A stretch of DNA of 64,000 bases, from positions 83,310,557 through 83,374,556 of the forward strand of contig CM055092.1 of NCBI GenBank assembly GCA_029204225.1, read 5' to 3'. The notes under the pieces are model-generated. The model saw nothing but the letters and a program-made list of their open reading frames with translations, did no database searches and was not told where the DNA came from. This document shows positions 1 to 11,289 of the stretch, one piece after another. Each line of letters starts with the position of its first letter. The first letter of the stretch is position 1. Made by a program: the position numbers and the translations under genes. Source of the DNA: Diphasiastrum complanatum (lineage: Eukaryota; Streptophyta; Lycopodiopsida; Lycopodiales; Lycopodiaceae).

Positions 1-288
1 ACCAAACTTTTGTAAGACAAAAGGTAAATCCAAGCATATGTTGAATGATCATCTATAAAAGATACATAGTATTTTACACCTCCATTAGATTCTTGAAGAA
101 GCTATGCACATCCGAATGTATGATCTCAAGAGGAGTGTTTTTTTCTTGTAGTGGATCTTGAAAATGAAAGCTATATGAGCCTTTGAGAGGCTACAAGCCT
201 CACAATGCTTGCCACATCTTGACAAATTCTTGGGAAGGCGGAGTGCAAGCTCCTTTTCACACATTAATTTCATAGCTTTGAAGTTGAG
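1..288 (-). pseudogene. Ty1/copia GAG-pre-integrase and integrase start, fragment
   Basis: Read on the minus strand, this encodes the end of the GAG-pre-integrase domain (NFKAMKLMCEKELAL) and the C-C half of the integrase zinc motif (CEACSLSK). It runs off the window edge in the first part of the DDE core, with a FIDDHS-like match. In the source element the integrase would insert retrotransposon cDNA into chromosomes. It closely resembles the copia copy at 63120-63449, so both window edges hold the same family. A gypsy protease joins it at about 287, where the reading frame stays open across the junction. It is a relic with no start of its own. Confidence 0.8.
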
Positions 289-1240
289 ACCGCCTAGTTT
301 GATCAGCATGTGCGGAAGGAAACCGGTAGGTTGGACCACACTTTGATCAGCCATTCAAAGCTGACAAGTAGGTTTGGCTAGCTTGTTTCTCAGATTTCAT
401 TCCATCATGTGGATGTGGAAATGATATTAACCCCGAAACCTCCATCGAGTGCCGCTAAAACTTCACGGGATTGACGATGGTAGCTGGGATTTTAATGTTG
501 CCTCGTTCGCTGAGGATTGGTTAGATGTAAGGGCATTTTAGGCAACTCGTCAATAGTGGTGGTGGTATTGATTGGATCTGTGTTTCCACTGGCCAGCATG
601 CTTTCAGATACATGGAAGGGAAGGGTGACATTGGGTTGTAGTAAATCTCCCCAGACTTTGGGACCTTCAAGGGTTTTGCTTTCAAAGGGCTTGTGAGGTA
701 CTTTATGGGAAGAAGAAGATTGTTGGTCTGGCATTGCGGATTTGCTGGCGATACTCATGATGCAGTCGAATTTCTTCAGATGGGTGAGGATAAACTGTCG
801 AGGTTGAATCATCACTTGGAGGAACCACGCTGCGGTTGAGTTTTGCTGGGTGCAGTGTAGGGGGTTGGCGTTGGGTTTCTGTCCGAGACAAGACCCAAGC
901 AGGATGTGTTTCGATTGGTAAGGTTTCTACTCACACTAAAAAGACTGGAGTGGTTGGCTTCGATCGGGATGGGCATCCTTCACGTGATGTTCAAAACCAC
1001 AGTTTTCACAAGCTGGAGGAAAGCGGAGTTTATTTGGGAGCGAATACTAGGATGTTACCTGCACAGATAAAGCATTCTCGTATTGCGGGTAGTTGATGTG
1101 CGGCAAAGACAACTTGGTTTGGGTTGTAAGCTTGGGCATTGGGATCCACCGTTGAGCATTAGATCATAGGTATAATAAACAAACCGTTTTAGTAGAGTAT
1201 TTGCGGTTGAGTATTATCTTCCACATAGTAGATGGACGGA
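289..1240 (-). pseudogene. Gypsy copy A gag-pol linker and N-terminal half of aspartic protease
   Basis: On the minus strand the linker (about 490-890) matches that of the nested element (KVPHKPFE, VWGDLLQ, NVTLPFHV, LPKMPLHLTNP). The protease begins near 460 with LDGGFGVNII, against LDGGSGVNII in the other copy, so the residue after the GG pair has changed from Ser to Phe. It continues as MADQSVVQPTGFLPH up to the break at about 289. A retroviral-type protease would cut the Gag-Pol polyprotein. This one lacks its C-terminal half and cannot be functional. Confidence 0.75.
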
Positions 1241-1242
1241 TC

Positions 1243-2259
1243 GATGGTATTCAGATCAATTTGAATGAACAGCAATTTGTGGGGCAAGGGGTTGGTTAAC
1301 AACAAACTGTTGACGTGGGGATGGGTATTGATTTGGTGCAGGTGGTCGTGGTTGGTAAATTCCTGGTCGTGGCAGAGGTTGTTGTGGTGGGTAAGCGGCG
1401 ATAAGCTCGATAGATGCTGGTTTGGTGCTGGTTGGGAAATGATTTCGTAGTTGAGGGCATTCATTAGCAGTGTGATGCTGTGAGCAGATTGGACACCAGA
1501 CATTTTCCCTTGCTAGAAAGGATTTCTCAACAATCTGTTTCATGGCGGTTTGGGAAATCGGCAGTGAGTTTATCCATATGAGATTGTGAGCTTTTTGCTA
1601 GGTTTCCCATTTGATGTAGAAGCTCAGAAGACTGAGCAATATTATTAATTTGGGTGATTAGGACAGTGCTGAATTCTTAGATTTCTTTTCACAATGGTCA
1701 AAGTCATCGTCTGTACCTTCATCTTCTTCACGGATAGCAGCAATCATCACATCTTTAGTGTGATCATAAAGGTCAAGCTGGTTTGAGTTCTTAGCGGGAT
1801 GTTTTTTGGCAATCCACTAAAAATAGTTCTATGGCCATTTGTTCAGTGATATTTTCATCAACACATTTTACTTTGAGATGTTTAAAAACGCTCAATGTAG
1901 TTCGAACCGACTCTTCGCGACGCATCTTGATATGAGTAATTTGAATGAACGGGCTCTGAGTCAGTTTGGATGGTTTGAAATGCTTGATGAGAGCGTCCTT
2001 GAGGGTGGTCCAAGAAGCAAGATCAGGAGCTTCGAGATTCAAGTACCACTCCTTGGCGGTGCCATAGAGTACCATGGGAAATAGACAAAGCTTTTCAGTT
2101 TCAGAGGCATCTCCATAAAAACTGGCATGCATTATCAAAGTCTTGGAGAAATCGGACTGGGTCATATTCGCCATCGTACTTTGGTGCATCGATACGTGTA
2201 ATTCTTCGTTCCATTCGTGGAGGAGTCAGATTAGAAGATTCAGCACAGTCGCGAGACAT
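1243..2259 (-). pseudogene. Gypsy copy A Gag, disrupted
   Basis: The minus-strand ATG at 2259 opens MSRDCAESSNLTPP and is the same start as in the nested copy. The capsid-type retrotransposon gag domain follows in two frames (KEWYLNLE, SWTTLKDALIKHFKPSK, IKMRREESV), then a zinc-knuckle-like CPICSQHHTANEC (Cys-X2-Cys-X3-His-X4-Cys) near 1490-1450. A Pro/Gln-rich tail ends it. A frameshift near 2110 and stops in the middle break the frame. Gag would package element RNA in cytoplasmic particles. Confidence 0.8.
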
Positions 2260-2309
2260 GATGCAGCAGAATATAGATGAGCAGGGCTGGATTGTACTTG
2301 ACAAAAGGG

Positions 2310-3100
2310 TAGTTTGCTTGCAGAATGGATAGTGTAGGACAAAAACTAGTCTTTTTGATTGTTATAGAATTCGCGGACAGGCTGAGAAATTGTGGAGAGG
2401 CAGATAAATCTAACTATAATACTCGCGAATTCTGAAAAAGGATTTTGAATTTCAGAATAGTGATTTTTTTAGATTTTCTAGAAAAAAATTGGTGTTTCAG
2501 AATTCGCAGATAGTACAAGGAAATTGTGCTCTGTGAGGATGAATTCTTAGGCTGGATGGCAAATTCTAACAGAGAAGTTTGACTGGCAGATAGGGAATAT
2601 ATAGAAAAATGTGATGTTCTGATAGTAAACGGGCAAAATCTGTGAGATAGAATTCGCGGAGCTGCTGAAGGACTGATCTTAATGAGATCTAGCCTCAGTG
2701 AAGTCGAGGAATTCTAGGACAAAGATTTTGATGAGAAATAAGGGATTTTGATAGTATATCAGGTTGTTTTCTCAAAATCTGACTGTGGTCAGAATTCGTG
2801 GAGGTGATAAAATGAAAGATCAGGGTCTATTAGGGCTGCAGACAGACTGGCGAATTCTGATATACCTTTTTGGTTGTGAAAAATGTCACTTTGGTCACTT
2901 CTTTTGAAGAAAATGCCCAAGTTGACTCTTTTGTTGCTTCCCCCCAGTTTGAGAAGTTGCTCCGCAGCTCGTGTAGGACCTGGAGAGACAACGCGTGTTG
3001 TTTGTTGGTAGATAGAGATAAGCACACAAGCAAACATACAACACGGAAGCAAAAAAAAAAAAAAAGGAGAAGAAGCTAAGTAAAAAAATACTTAAAAAGC
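2310..3100 (-). other. Gypsy copy A untranslated leader with repeated GAATTCGCGGA-like motif
   Basis: This non-coding leader between primer site and gag has at least eight spaced copies of a motif close to AGAATTCGCGGA, in either orientation (about 2369, 2424, 2499, 2651, 2710, 2791, 2850). The same layout is conserved in the leader of the nested copy at 17680-18531. Short reading frames here are not convincing genes. Confidence 0.7.
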
Positions 3101-3113
3101 GGCAACGGTGCCA
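3101..3113 (-). promoter_or_regulatory. Primer binding site, tRNA-Asp type (copy A)
   Basis: The minus strand reads TGGCACCGTTGCC, directly inside the LTR end at 3115. It differs by one base from TGGCGCCGTTGCC, the complement of the 3' end of plant tRNA-Asp, which primes reverse transcription in many plant gypsy (Athila/Tat-like) elements. Confidence 0.8.
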
Positions 3114-3114
3114 A

Positions 3115-3935
3115 TGTTGGAAGTATTTCTAGTGTGTGCGGTTGCTAGATCTATTTACAGGTGTAGTATAGGAATGTTGAGATTTGTCCACTTTTTAAGT
3201 TTCTACCAAGGTTCAAACATAAATGCGAAACTAAGATGTAATGACGGAAGCACTAAGGCTTACCCAATTAGTGCTCAAAATGGAAACGAAACTATCTAAG
3301 GTGACAAAATACAAACCCTTGTTAAGGCTTACCAAATTAGCAAGGTGTTTAATCTAAATTCTACTTAACACCCAAAGGGTAATAAGATAATATTGCGGCT
3401 AATATTAAACAAATAACCAATAAAGAACATGCCACAATAAACCGATGAAAGGAGGCAAGAGGAGGCCCAAGCACCTTCCCTCAAGCTATGCACCTTTCCA
3501 AAGGGAACACAAATGACATAGAATGATAATTCTCCAAAATAGAGAGCAAGCTAGCTTAATCTCAAAAGTGTTGGCTACAATGCAAATACCTCTCCTTTTA
3601 TGGCAAGGAGAGTCTTCCATAAGTGTCTACTAACTTATGGGACTAATCTGTTTCTAGCTTTTCAAGAACTTCTAACTTAGGATTTAGAACTTCAAATTTC
3701 TTAACTTAGGAAAACTTAAGATAAAATATTTCTAGTCTTAAGTTTCCTACGTCTAAGTTCTAAATCTAAGTTTAAGCTATTTTATTATTATTTAAGCTTC
3801 TACTCATGGACTTACAAAACACATGCCATGACTTGAAGTTTATTGACAGATACTCATACGTGGTCTTACGAAATGCATGCCACGGAGTTTTATTATTATT
3901 TTTTTATCTTCTCTGTGTTAGCACAGTTGTTATCA
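3115..3935 (-). repeat. 5' LTR of gypsy copy A (821 bp)
   Basis: The minus strand starts TGATAACAACTG at 3935 and ends in CA at 3115. It aligns along its length with the 799-bp LTR at 16866-17664, which starts TGTTAGCAACTG. LTRs carry the promoter and polyadenylation signals of the element. The small open frames inside it are chance frames seen in both LTR copies. Confidence 0.85.
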
Positions 3936-4125
3936 AATCGTATTTAATTTTGGAGATAGAAGTGAAACGTGCAGCAGGACCCTCCATACCGAAGCTACTT
4001 AGGAGTTCAAGTAACTGGGCAGTGATTTCGTCTAGATTTCTTCGACTAGTATTCTCACTTTTTCTTCGTAAAAATTCCTCTCTAAGCTTATGATATCGTT
4101 CTAATCTGGATTCTCTATCTGACAT
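3936..4125 (-). pseudogene. Gag N-terminus of a second gypsy family (B), truncated by copy A
   Basis: The minus-strand ATG at 4125 encodes a charged, helical start (MSDRESRLERYHKLREEF) rich in Arg and Glu. It follows a tRNA-Asp primer site and LTR end by about 60 bp, as a gag should. After about 63 codons it runs straight into the LTR of copy A, which therefore inserted into this gag. No conserved gag domain remains, so the assignment rests mainly on position. Confidence 0.6.
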
Positions 4126-4182
4126 ACACTAGAGATGGAGATGGATTTTTCAGATTTCTTATAACTTTCCTAAACTATCCCT

Positions 4183-4195
4183 GGCAACGGTGCCA
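4183..4195 (-). promoter_or_regulatory. Primer binding site, tRNA-Asp type (family B)
   Basis: The minus strand reads TGGCACCGTTGCC followed by AGGGATAG, one mismatch from the tRNA-Asp complement. It lies 5 bp inside an LTR ending ATATACCA at 4201. It marks a second minus-strand gypsy element, different from copy A. Confidence 0.78.
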
Positions 4196-4200
4196 AAAAT

Positions 4201-5300
4201 TGGTATATGTCGTGCTATACCAACAAGGTTAATATAGATTTTATAGTAAATAATGTCGTTCCCACAGAGGACATCGTTAGAAAGTTATGTTTTTGGTACA
4301 ATTATGGCAAGTGGTTTTGAGTGTTATTTTGGTTGTCGACAGACATTAAAAAGTAACCAGTTTTACTTATGTTTGGGATGGGTAATGTTAATAAATTCAG
4401 AACAACAATCTGGCCTCTATCAAATCGAATGAAGTGCGTTCTATAGATGAGATGTTATCAGAGTAGTACAACAGTACTACACTCTGGCTGATTAAGATGT
4501 CAATAGAGAATTGAGAATTGTTCGATGTATTCGCGACTGTGCAGACAATTAATTAATCGCGTTCGCGAACTATTTGTTTCTAGACAGAAGTCCTCAACAA
4601 CTAAAGTCCAACTTAATGGTTAAAGAACACAAAGAGTTTTAGAATACGTTAGAAACTTATGTCAATGCCAATCAGGAAAACAGATCAGAGACTTGATTCT
4701 TTAGACAGGGACTATCATCTCATATGTATACATACAACTTTATTCAATGATCGTGCTAGACTGTACCAAAGATAGTCGTTATTTGAGTGCCGAAAAGAAA
4801 GTATTCGCGACAAACGAATAAGATGGTTTAAAGGCAGTTCTTTAGAGCATGCTTTACGGATTCGCGGGAGCGCCCCGTAGAACATATATTGATCTCACAC
4901 TTCAGTCTCGATCATTGAGAGAGAAGAGTTTATGCTTATGTAAGAGATTGAAGAAGTGAATACAGTTCTGTGAGTTATTCTCTCTTATCTCTGTTCTCCG
5001 CACTACTGAGTGTGAGTGATCTTGAGTCTAATTTCACAAGAACTTTATTTGTAAAGTTGCTGCATTTTCATAATGGATGAGATCAATAAGCTTCTCCAAA
5101 GAGTACAATCAATCTATAAAAATGAATGAAATATTTATGATTTTAAGTAGGGTCTTAGGTCTAGATTTGGTAAGACTCAAGGCTTCACTAAATTCAATTG
5201 TAAATAAGGTTATTTAAAAGGGGACACATTAACACATGATTCTATGGATGATTTGTGCCTGTAGGATTTGTCGCAAACAGTTTCACGAATAGATTCTTTT
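4201..5300 (-). repeat. 5' LTR of gypsy family B, outer end uncertain
   Basis: The inner LTR end (CA on the minus strand) is at 4201, next to the primer site. The sequence just outside contains TCGTTCCCACAGAGGAC, wording common in the R-U5 part of plant Athila/Tat-like LTRs. Several TTCGCGA-containing words follow (about 4530, 4558, 4803, 4859). I could not fix the outer end, and 5300 is a guess. No gene is visible in 4201-5880. Confidence 0.5.
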
Positions 5301-5879
5301 CATTCAGTTTTCTTTTGCGAAAGCTTTCAAGATCTTAGGCATGCGACTACAGATCACAGAACATAAATCTTTCTAGCAATCAAGACGATGAAAAAGAAGG
5401 AGATGGAGAAGAGAGCAGTTGTATTATCAGTTTTCGAGTTTGGAGCGAGATGATCAATGTCTCGCTCATTGGCGTCTTGACACTTAGCCCAATCGCTGTG
5501 TTCTGCACGTTGGCAAACTTTCATGCACAACTCTTTTCATTTTTCTATCTTTTTCTATCTTGATCTTTTTCTGCTCTATCTTGTGTTGATTCAAAGTTGT
5601 GTTTATATCTCCACTATGTGGAGTTTACAAGATAGCTAAACAAAGAATTACAAGAGTAGTTAACGCTAATCAAATAGTTAGTTATTCTCTGTTATTGCTA
5701 GCTCTTTCAGCTGAGCATGAAGTACAAGACACCACGCCTGTCAAGTTGTCAGCTAGCAATGGGAAGCTTTCGTTTCGTTTCACTTCACGACAAAATTGCA
5801 GGAGTTCACAAATTTTGACACTCCCTCTTGAACCTTGCAACTTTGTATGTATAATCTGATTGTCTTTCTTTGCTTTGCA

Positions 5880-6066
5880 AAGAGTGGTTTGTCGAGCGGC
5901 TTCGTGAGCAAATTTGCAATCATGTCTTTAGACTTTATGTACTAGACCTTGAGCTCTCCTTTTGAGATCAGATCTCGAATGTGATCGTATTTCAGAGGTA
6001 TATGTTTTGTCTTTGAATAGAAGACAGGATCTTGGGACAGATATATGGCACTTTGAGAATCCATCA
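5880..6066 (-). pseudogene. Ty1/copia RNase H C-terminal fragment
   Basis: The minus strand translates to the last part of a copia RNase H: SQSAIYLSQDPVFYSKTKHI, then LKYDHIRDLISKG, one stop, and MIANLLTKPLDKP. The Q-S-A-I, K-T-K-H-I and L-T-K-P-L words are hallmarks of the copia pol C-terminus. Sequence beyond the C-terminus (5880 downward) may be the 3' end of that element. The upstream RT is missing, so this is an isolated relic. Confidence 0.8.
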
Positions 6067-8960
6067 TAGGTTTTGATTTACAGGGTGCCTTCGGTTTTCC
6101 TAGGGCACCTTTGGCATTTCATAAGGCAGTGTCATCTTTTTCACCTATCACAAAACACGTGTAAAAATACAATGTCGTGTTTTGTTTGTCTTTTCTTCGC
6201 ATGTGAGAATTTACATGTAAATATGTAGACTGTTCGACAACATGAGTAAAAATGCAGCATAAATGGAGGCAAATTAAAATGGGCCTTGGTCTTTGTTTGT
6301 TTCAGGGAGAAGCAAGAAATGCTCCTTAATTGACAGATTCACAAAGTCTTCAACTAAAAGTGAAGGGTAATGAATTTGAACAAATCGAAAACGTCCATGG
6401 TTTATTCAAATTTTACGTAAACTGGGATTTTCAATTCCAATTGAATATGGACCTAAACTATGAAATTTGATCAGACATCGAATTGACAATTTCACAATTA
6501 CTATCACATATTGGAAGGATTCTGAAACATCCAGCATGCATCCAACATGACATGCAGTGATTTCAATATAAAAATCAATTTTTACATAAATTGCCAAGAA
6601 ACGGGGAAATTAGCCTAGGGATTTTCAAAATCAGTTCGAAATGGACCAACTGTGAAAATCGATTAAGAAGATTGATTTATCAAATTCACAGGCACTATCA
6701 CTTATCAAAGTTCGACATGCACTGATTTTTTCGAAAAAATGAAAAAAATCTCGTAACCAGCCTAGCCACTGGAAAATCTGCTTTTTGATCTAAAATTGCC
6801 GAGAATAGCTTCATGCAACAAATCTTCATGATCAATCTACTGATTATGCATGCAACATGCATCCAAGCATGCATACAGGTCTATCCATACATTTCCATCA
6901 ACAGACAAGCACTACACTGAGTTACAAGCATGCATGCATCAGAACATTTCAAAAATTTTGCAAATTTTAGTTCAAAAATTGCCAAACTTTCAATAGCCAT
7001 AACTTTCTCTACAGCACACCAAGTTGGTCGCTGTAAAGCACAGTATGGAGAGAGAGTGGGTCTACAAGGCACTTGCCACATCACACTACCACCTAGGATT
7101 CACACGTGCAAGCAGTAAATGCACAAAAAATAGGTAGGAGGGCGCACTTTTGGAGCGAGAAATCATCAAAAATTCAACTCTAGCCCAATAAGCCTTGGAT
7201 CAGAGGTTACAATCACTCTACTAAGGTTCATTAGAGAGGCATAGAAGCTTCTAATAGGTCCAGTAAGCAATCATAAGCCCATATCATGCAAAAAATGCAT
7301 TTTTGGCCTCCTTCAACAAGCAAAATTTCAACATGATGGTGTCTAATGCTCACCTATCCAAATTGGATGCATGATGGCTCAGCATAGACGCAATCCATCA
7401 TATCTTTAAGTTTGTAACAAGAACCAACAGGTTCATACCCCCAATTGAGAGGTATTCATACTCAAAAATCATCAAAAATACACTATTTTTTGGTGTTTTG
7501 ATCCCCTAATGGTGCCTAATCCCTACCAAACTTCATGAAAGCTCTGGGACAGCTTCATTACATCTCTAAAAACGTTCATACCAAGTCTTGTCTGAGAATT
7601 TTGAGATCTACCCCAAAATTAGTCCAAAAAACATCAAGAAACCTTGTTTTCTGACCAACTTTGACAAATTTTGACCAAAATTTGTGGGGAAAATCCACAA
7701 ATAAGTGCAATCAGATCCAAATCCCTATAAATCCATTGCATTCAAGCACTAAAAGTTCTGATTCTAGTCAAACATGGTTTCTATAGCCCATTTATGGTCC
7801 AAAAACCCCAATTTTTGGTCTAAAATCACTATCTAATCAACCTTTTGACTATTCAAACATCATGCAATCATTAGATACAATCATTAATGACTGTAAAACA
7901 GCAATTAAAATCTGGAAAACGTACTACATCAGTACCTATGATCAATTTCAAGCAAAAAACTTCAATTCTAGGTGAAAAATTCACTAAAATCATCAAAAAT
8001 CCTTTGATTTCCACCAAGGAGAAAATCCATAATTATGATCTTTAGGCTAAAATTACACCAAATTCAGAGAAGCCACCTACTTGGAGATCAATTCCACCAC
8101 CTGGAAGTAACATGCAAGGAGAAATCCACAAAAACTGAGAAAATACAAGAAGTAGCTCCACCTTCTGATTGATGCAAATCCATAGTTCGAATACCACTAT
8201 AAAGATCGCCTTATGAAGATCTGACTAGATCCTATTGCAAAACAACCAAAAGGACACATGTGGAGCAAAACCACCCATCCAGACCTAGATCCCTCTTGGA
8301 GTTTCCTCTTGGACCTAGCCCCCAAGCCATAGTGAAGAACACAAGAGAGAGGAGGAGAAACTGGCTCAAGAATCTGAATTCACAATAGGAGGATAGGCGA
8401 GTTTCCAATGGACATATTCTCTTCAAGAGAGATAGAATATTCCCCCTAGGATCCCCATGCAACCTATATTGAGCTATTGACCTCCTATTCTTGCATTAAA
8501 GAAGTCTTCACCATGCATGTGCTCCTATGTCCAATTATAGGTCTGGGCTCTCATATGATTATTAATTACTTGATACGACCATGTCTGGAAGAACGTAGCA
8601 TAACTAATAATCACATACATCTGGAGTGACCGGCTATCCACGTCAGGAACTAATCCGATTCCCTTATACAGGACATGGACATAACAATGAGCTTTAAGTG
8701 AAAACTATTCATCAATCTTGAGCTAGAAGTTGTCAAGATCCATTTTCCTGGCTATCTTGTCCAATTTTGGATCAAAAGAGATCAAAAGGACATTGATTGG
8801 GTCTGACCTGGTACTGTATGGAATCAGATGCTCAAACATGTGTGAGGAACATCCAATTTCAGTTTGGAAGTTCTCTCTCATGCTTGATCCATTTATCTTG
8901 CTTGATAGCTTGTTTTGAAGCTATTTTTGTCTAGTTTCTGATACAATCAGTTTCATTCCA
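6067..8960. other. Non-coding DNA, no gene recognised
   Basis: No reading frame longer than about 80 codons has family features. The stretch is AT-rich and has recurring short phrases such as ATCATCAAAAAT and GACCAAAATTTG. Its right part (about 8970 on) grades into an LTR-like region shared with the copia element at 27.9-28.2 kb. It is probably old retrotransposon non-coding sequence, but I cannot name an element. Confidence 0.5.
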
Positions 8961-8969
8961 TTTGGTTGA

Positions 8970-10903
8970 GCCAATCAAAAGTTATAAGCTTTTGAAGAGG
9001 GTTAGTTAGGGCACCTAGACCTGGGTGGACACATTTGGTTTGGTCAAGAGATTGCTTGGTTGATCCAAAATCACAGTTGAATGCTTACCAATCTCATCTA
9101 TATGTGATCTAGGCACTGTTTTGAGATCTTAGCCATTTTGCTTCATGCAATATCATTGTATTTGAGTCAAATTTGGTTTCTTAGTGTACTTCACACGTGT
9201 TAAGAGTGTTTGATCCTAACGTTGCCCATACTCCATCATTTGATGTGATATAGATCTTGTTTTAGAGAGATTTGTGTAGCTAGTGAGAATCAATTCACAA
9301 ATAGTTGCAAGATCTTTCATAGGAGGAGATGGTACTCCATTATTGGATCCTATTGAGAGTGTGTAACAACATTTATTGTTCATCATTTGAGTTTTCTTCA
9401 CTTCAAATGTCTTCAATGGGTTCATCCTTGTTGGAACCAAGTGAAAGATTGTCCACTTCAAACTATTCAATTTGGAAAATGAGGATGGAGTCCATCTTGA
9501 TCCTTCAAGACGTGATGGACATAGTTCTTGGCCTTGAATAAGAACCACAAGTTCTTCAAGAGGTTCAAAAATACAAAAAGAGAGCTAGGATGGCTCTCCA
9601 CTACATTAAGATGAATGTCTCTAATGAGATATTGAGGGAGATAGGTACTTGTACAACAGCCAAAGAAGTTTGGGATTGTCTCAAGACTATCTATGAGGCT
9701 AAGAATACTTCTAGGTTTCTCACTCTTAGGAATCAAATCTTTCAAAGTAGCCAAAAGAGTGATGAGAGTGCATCTAGTTATGTTTTGAGAGTAAAAGATA
9801 TTCATAGAGAACTTGCTTGTATTGGTGATTCCATCAATCAAAATGAGCTAGTCCAAGTCATTCTCAATGGCTTGAGAAATGAATTTGATAACCTTGTCCA
9901 ATCCTATGCCATTAAGGAGGAGCTACCAAGTTTGGAGGCTCTCCAAAGTGTGCTAATTTCAGAAGAATCAAGACTAGAGTACAAGCTCTTGAGGATGGAC
10001 AAGCTTTCTCTCACTCATAATGATGGCAAAACTCTCTTTGCCCAGGATAAGCACAAAGGGAGGAGCAAGAACCAACATCAACAATCCTCAAGCAAGGACA
10101 AAGTCAAATCCAAAGACAAAGATGAGGAGGAAGATGATTTCTCTAATGCTTCATCATCCAAGATCAAGAAGAAGAAGATCAAGTGCTTTTATTGTGGCAA
10201 GAAAGGCCATTATGCCACCAATTGCTTCAAGAAGAAGAATCAACTCAAGCAAGCCAACATTACCAATGAGAAGGAAGACACTATTGCAAGTGATGGAGAG
10301 GGATCTCTTATGGTCTCTAGTTTCTCATCTACTCCTTTCAAGAAGGACGGCCTACGGTATATTGATAGTGGAGCCTCTTCACATATGTGTAGCTCCAGGG
10401 ACTCTTTCTCTTCTATTGCACCTTATGATAGAGTCAAGAAATCAATATACACTGCAAAATGATTTTGAATGTCCTATTGAAGGCATAGGCAACATTCCCT
10501 TGAAGCTTGCATCCTCTAAAGTTCTTTCTCTCTCTAAAGTTCTTTATGTACCTAAGCTTACTAAGAATCTTATTAGTGTTGGCCAATTGCTTGATAATGG
10601 CCTTGATGTAAAATTCAATGTTGATACTTGCACTATCAAGAAGAATGATGAGATACTTGCATTAGGATCTAGATTTGGAGGCATCTATAAAATAGATCCA
10701 AATGAGTATGTGAATGCTTGTAATGTTGCTCTAATGAACAAGCTCTCTATGGAGGAATTATGGCATAGGAGGTTGGGACATCCCAGCTACAAATCCATGC
10801 TCTCTATGATCAAAGAGGCCAAAGCTATTGGCTTTTCAAAGTCATTCTCCAAGAAGATCAAGCCTTGTGAGGCTTGTGCTATTGCTAAATCTCACAAAAA
10901 GCC
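8970..10903 (+). mobile_element. Ty1/copia element, plus strand, 5' part only
   Basis: The region 8970-9300 aligns with the reverse complement of 27960-28250, the 5' LTR and leader of the minus-strand copia, sharing words such as ATATGTGAT and TTTTAGAGAGAT. Gag and protease follow. The element ends abruptly in the integrase zinc domain at about 10903, where a 52-bp tandem repeat takes over. It is the same family as the copia element spanning 12.7-28.4 kb, in opposite orientation. No 3' LTR is present. Confidence 0.78.
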
Positions 10904-10919
10904 ATGGATGAATAAATAG
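9407..10919 (+). pseudogene. Copia Gag - protease - integrase start, disrupted
   Basis: The ATG at 9407 (MSSMGSSLLEPSERLSTSNY) is chosen because the sister copy starts the same way. Domains in order are: the UBN2-type gag with the NYSIWKMRM start; a TAA stop at 9539-9541; gag continuing from 9590; a zinc knuckle CFYCGKKGHYATNC (10181-10222) in a Lys-rich tail; the protease motif YIDSGASSHMC (about 10360); GAG-pre-integrase (ELWHRRLGHPSYKSM); and the integrase CEACAIAKSHKK. A one-base gain in an A-run near 10457 shifts the frame, and the rest reads in the next frame to 10919. It is not functional because of the stop, the shift and the missing integrase core and RT. Confidence 0.9.
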
Positions 10920-11059
10920 AAATGGTTTAGACCCCTCTCATTTTATCTTCCATTCATGGATGAATAAATAGAAATGGTTTAGACCCCTCTCATTTTATCT
11001 TCCATGCGTGGATGAATAAATAGAAATGGTTTAGACCCCTCTCATTTTATCCTCCATTC
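10904..11059. repeat. Tandem repeat, three copies of 52 bp
   Basis: Copies start at 10904, 10956 and 11008, each beginning ATGGATGAATAAATAG or a one-base variant, and they are nearly identical. The first copy supplies the last codons and the stop of the truncated copia frame. The array sits exactly at the break of the copia element. Confidence 0.95.
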
Positions 11060-11157
11060 ATGAGACTCCTCTCACTCATACTCTCGCGGATCGATGTGAC
11101 TCCCCTCGATACTCCCGCTGTTATCTCTCTCCCACATAACATTCAAATCTGTCGAGC

Positions 11158-11256
11158 TGGGAATTTGAGAATGAGCCCATCTTGGATGAAGAAGAGATTA
11201 ATCTTATGGAACCAGACTTTTGCAATTGGGAGCTGTTTTAGTCCATATAGAGCCTT
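11158..11256 (-). pseudogene. Copia reverse transcriptase scrap (KALYGLKQ motif)
   Basis: The minus strand reads KALYGLKQLP, then VWFHKINLFF after a short irregular stretch, matching the copia RT segment usually seen as [11 protein letters not shown]. It is about 33 codons with no flanking RT. It is too short for a family call beyond Ty1/copia. Confidence 0.6.
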
Positions 11257-11289
11257 GTGTAATTTTCATACAAGATGTTCTTGACTTTC

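Larger units (their letters stand above)
289..3935 (-). mobile_element. Ty3/gypsy element copy A, 5' part only
   Basis: This is a minus-strand gypsy element running LTR (3115-3935), primer site, leader, gag, linker and protease, then cut at about 289 inside the protease. RT, RNase H, integrase and the 3' LTR are absent. It belongs to the same family as the nested element at 16866-27338: leader, gag, linker and LTR all match that copy in reverse orientation. The outer LTR end lies in the gag of another gypsy family (3936-4125). Because the 3' end is missing, no target duplication can be tested. Stops and frameshifts interrupt all coding parts. Confidence 0.88.

Noticed and set aside
3101-3113. 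tRNA gene remnant (matches the tRNA-Asp 3' end)
   Set aside because: Only 13 bases match and it lies next to an LTR end, so it is a primer binding site.
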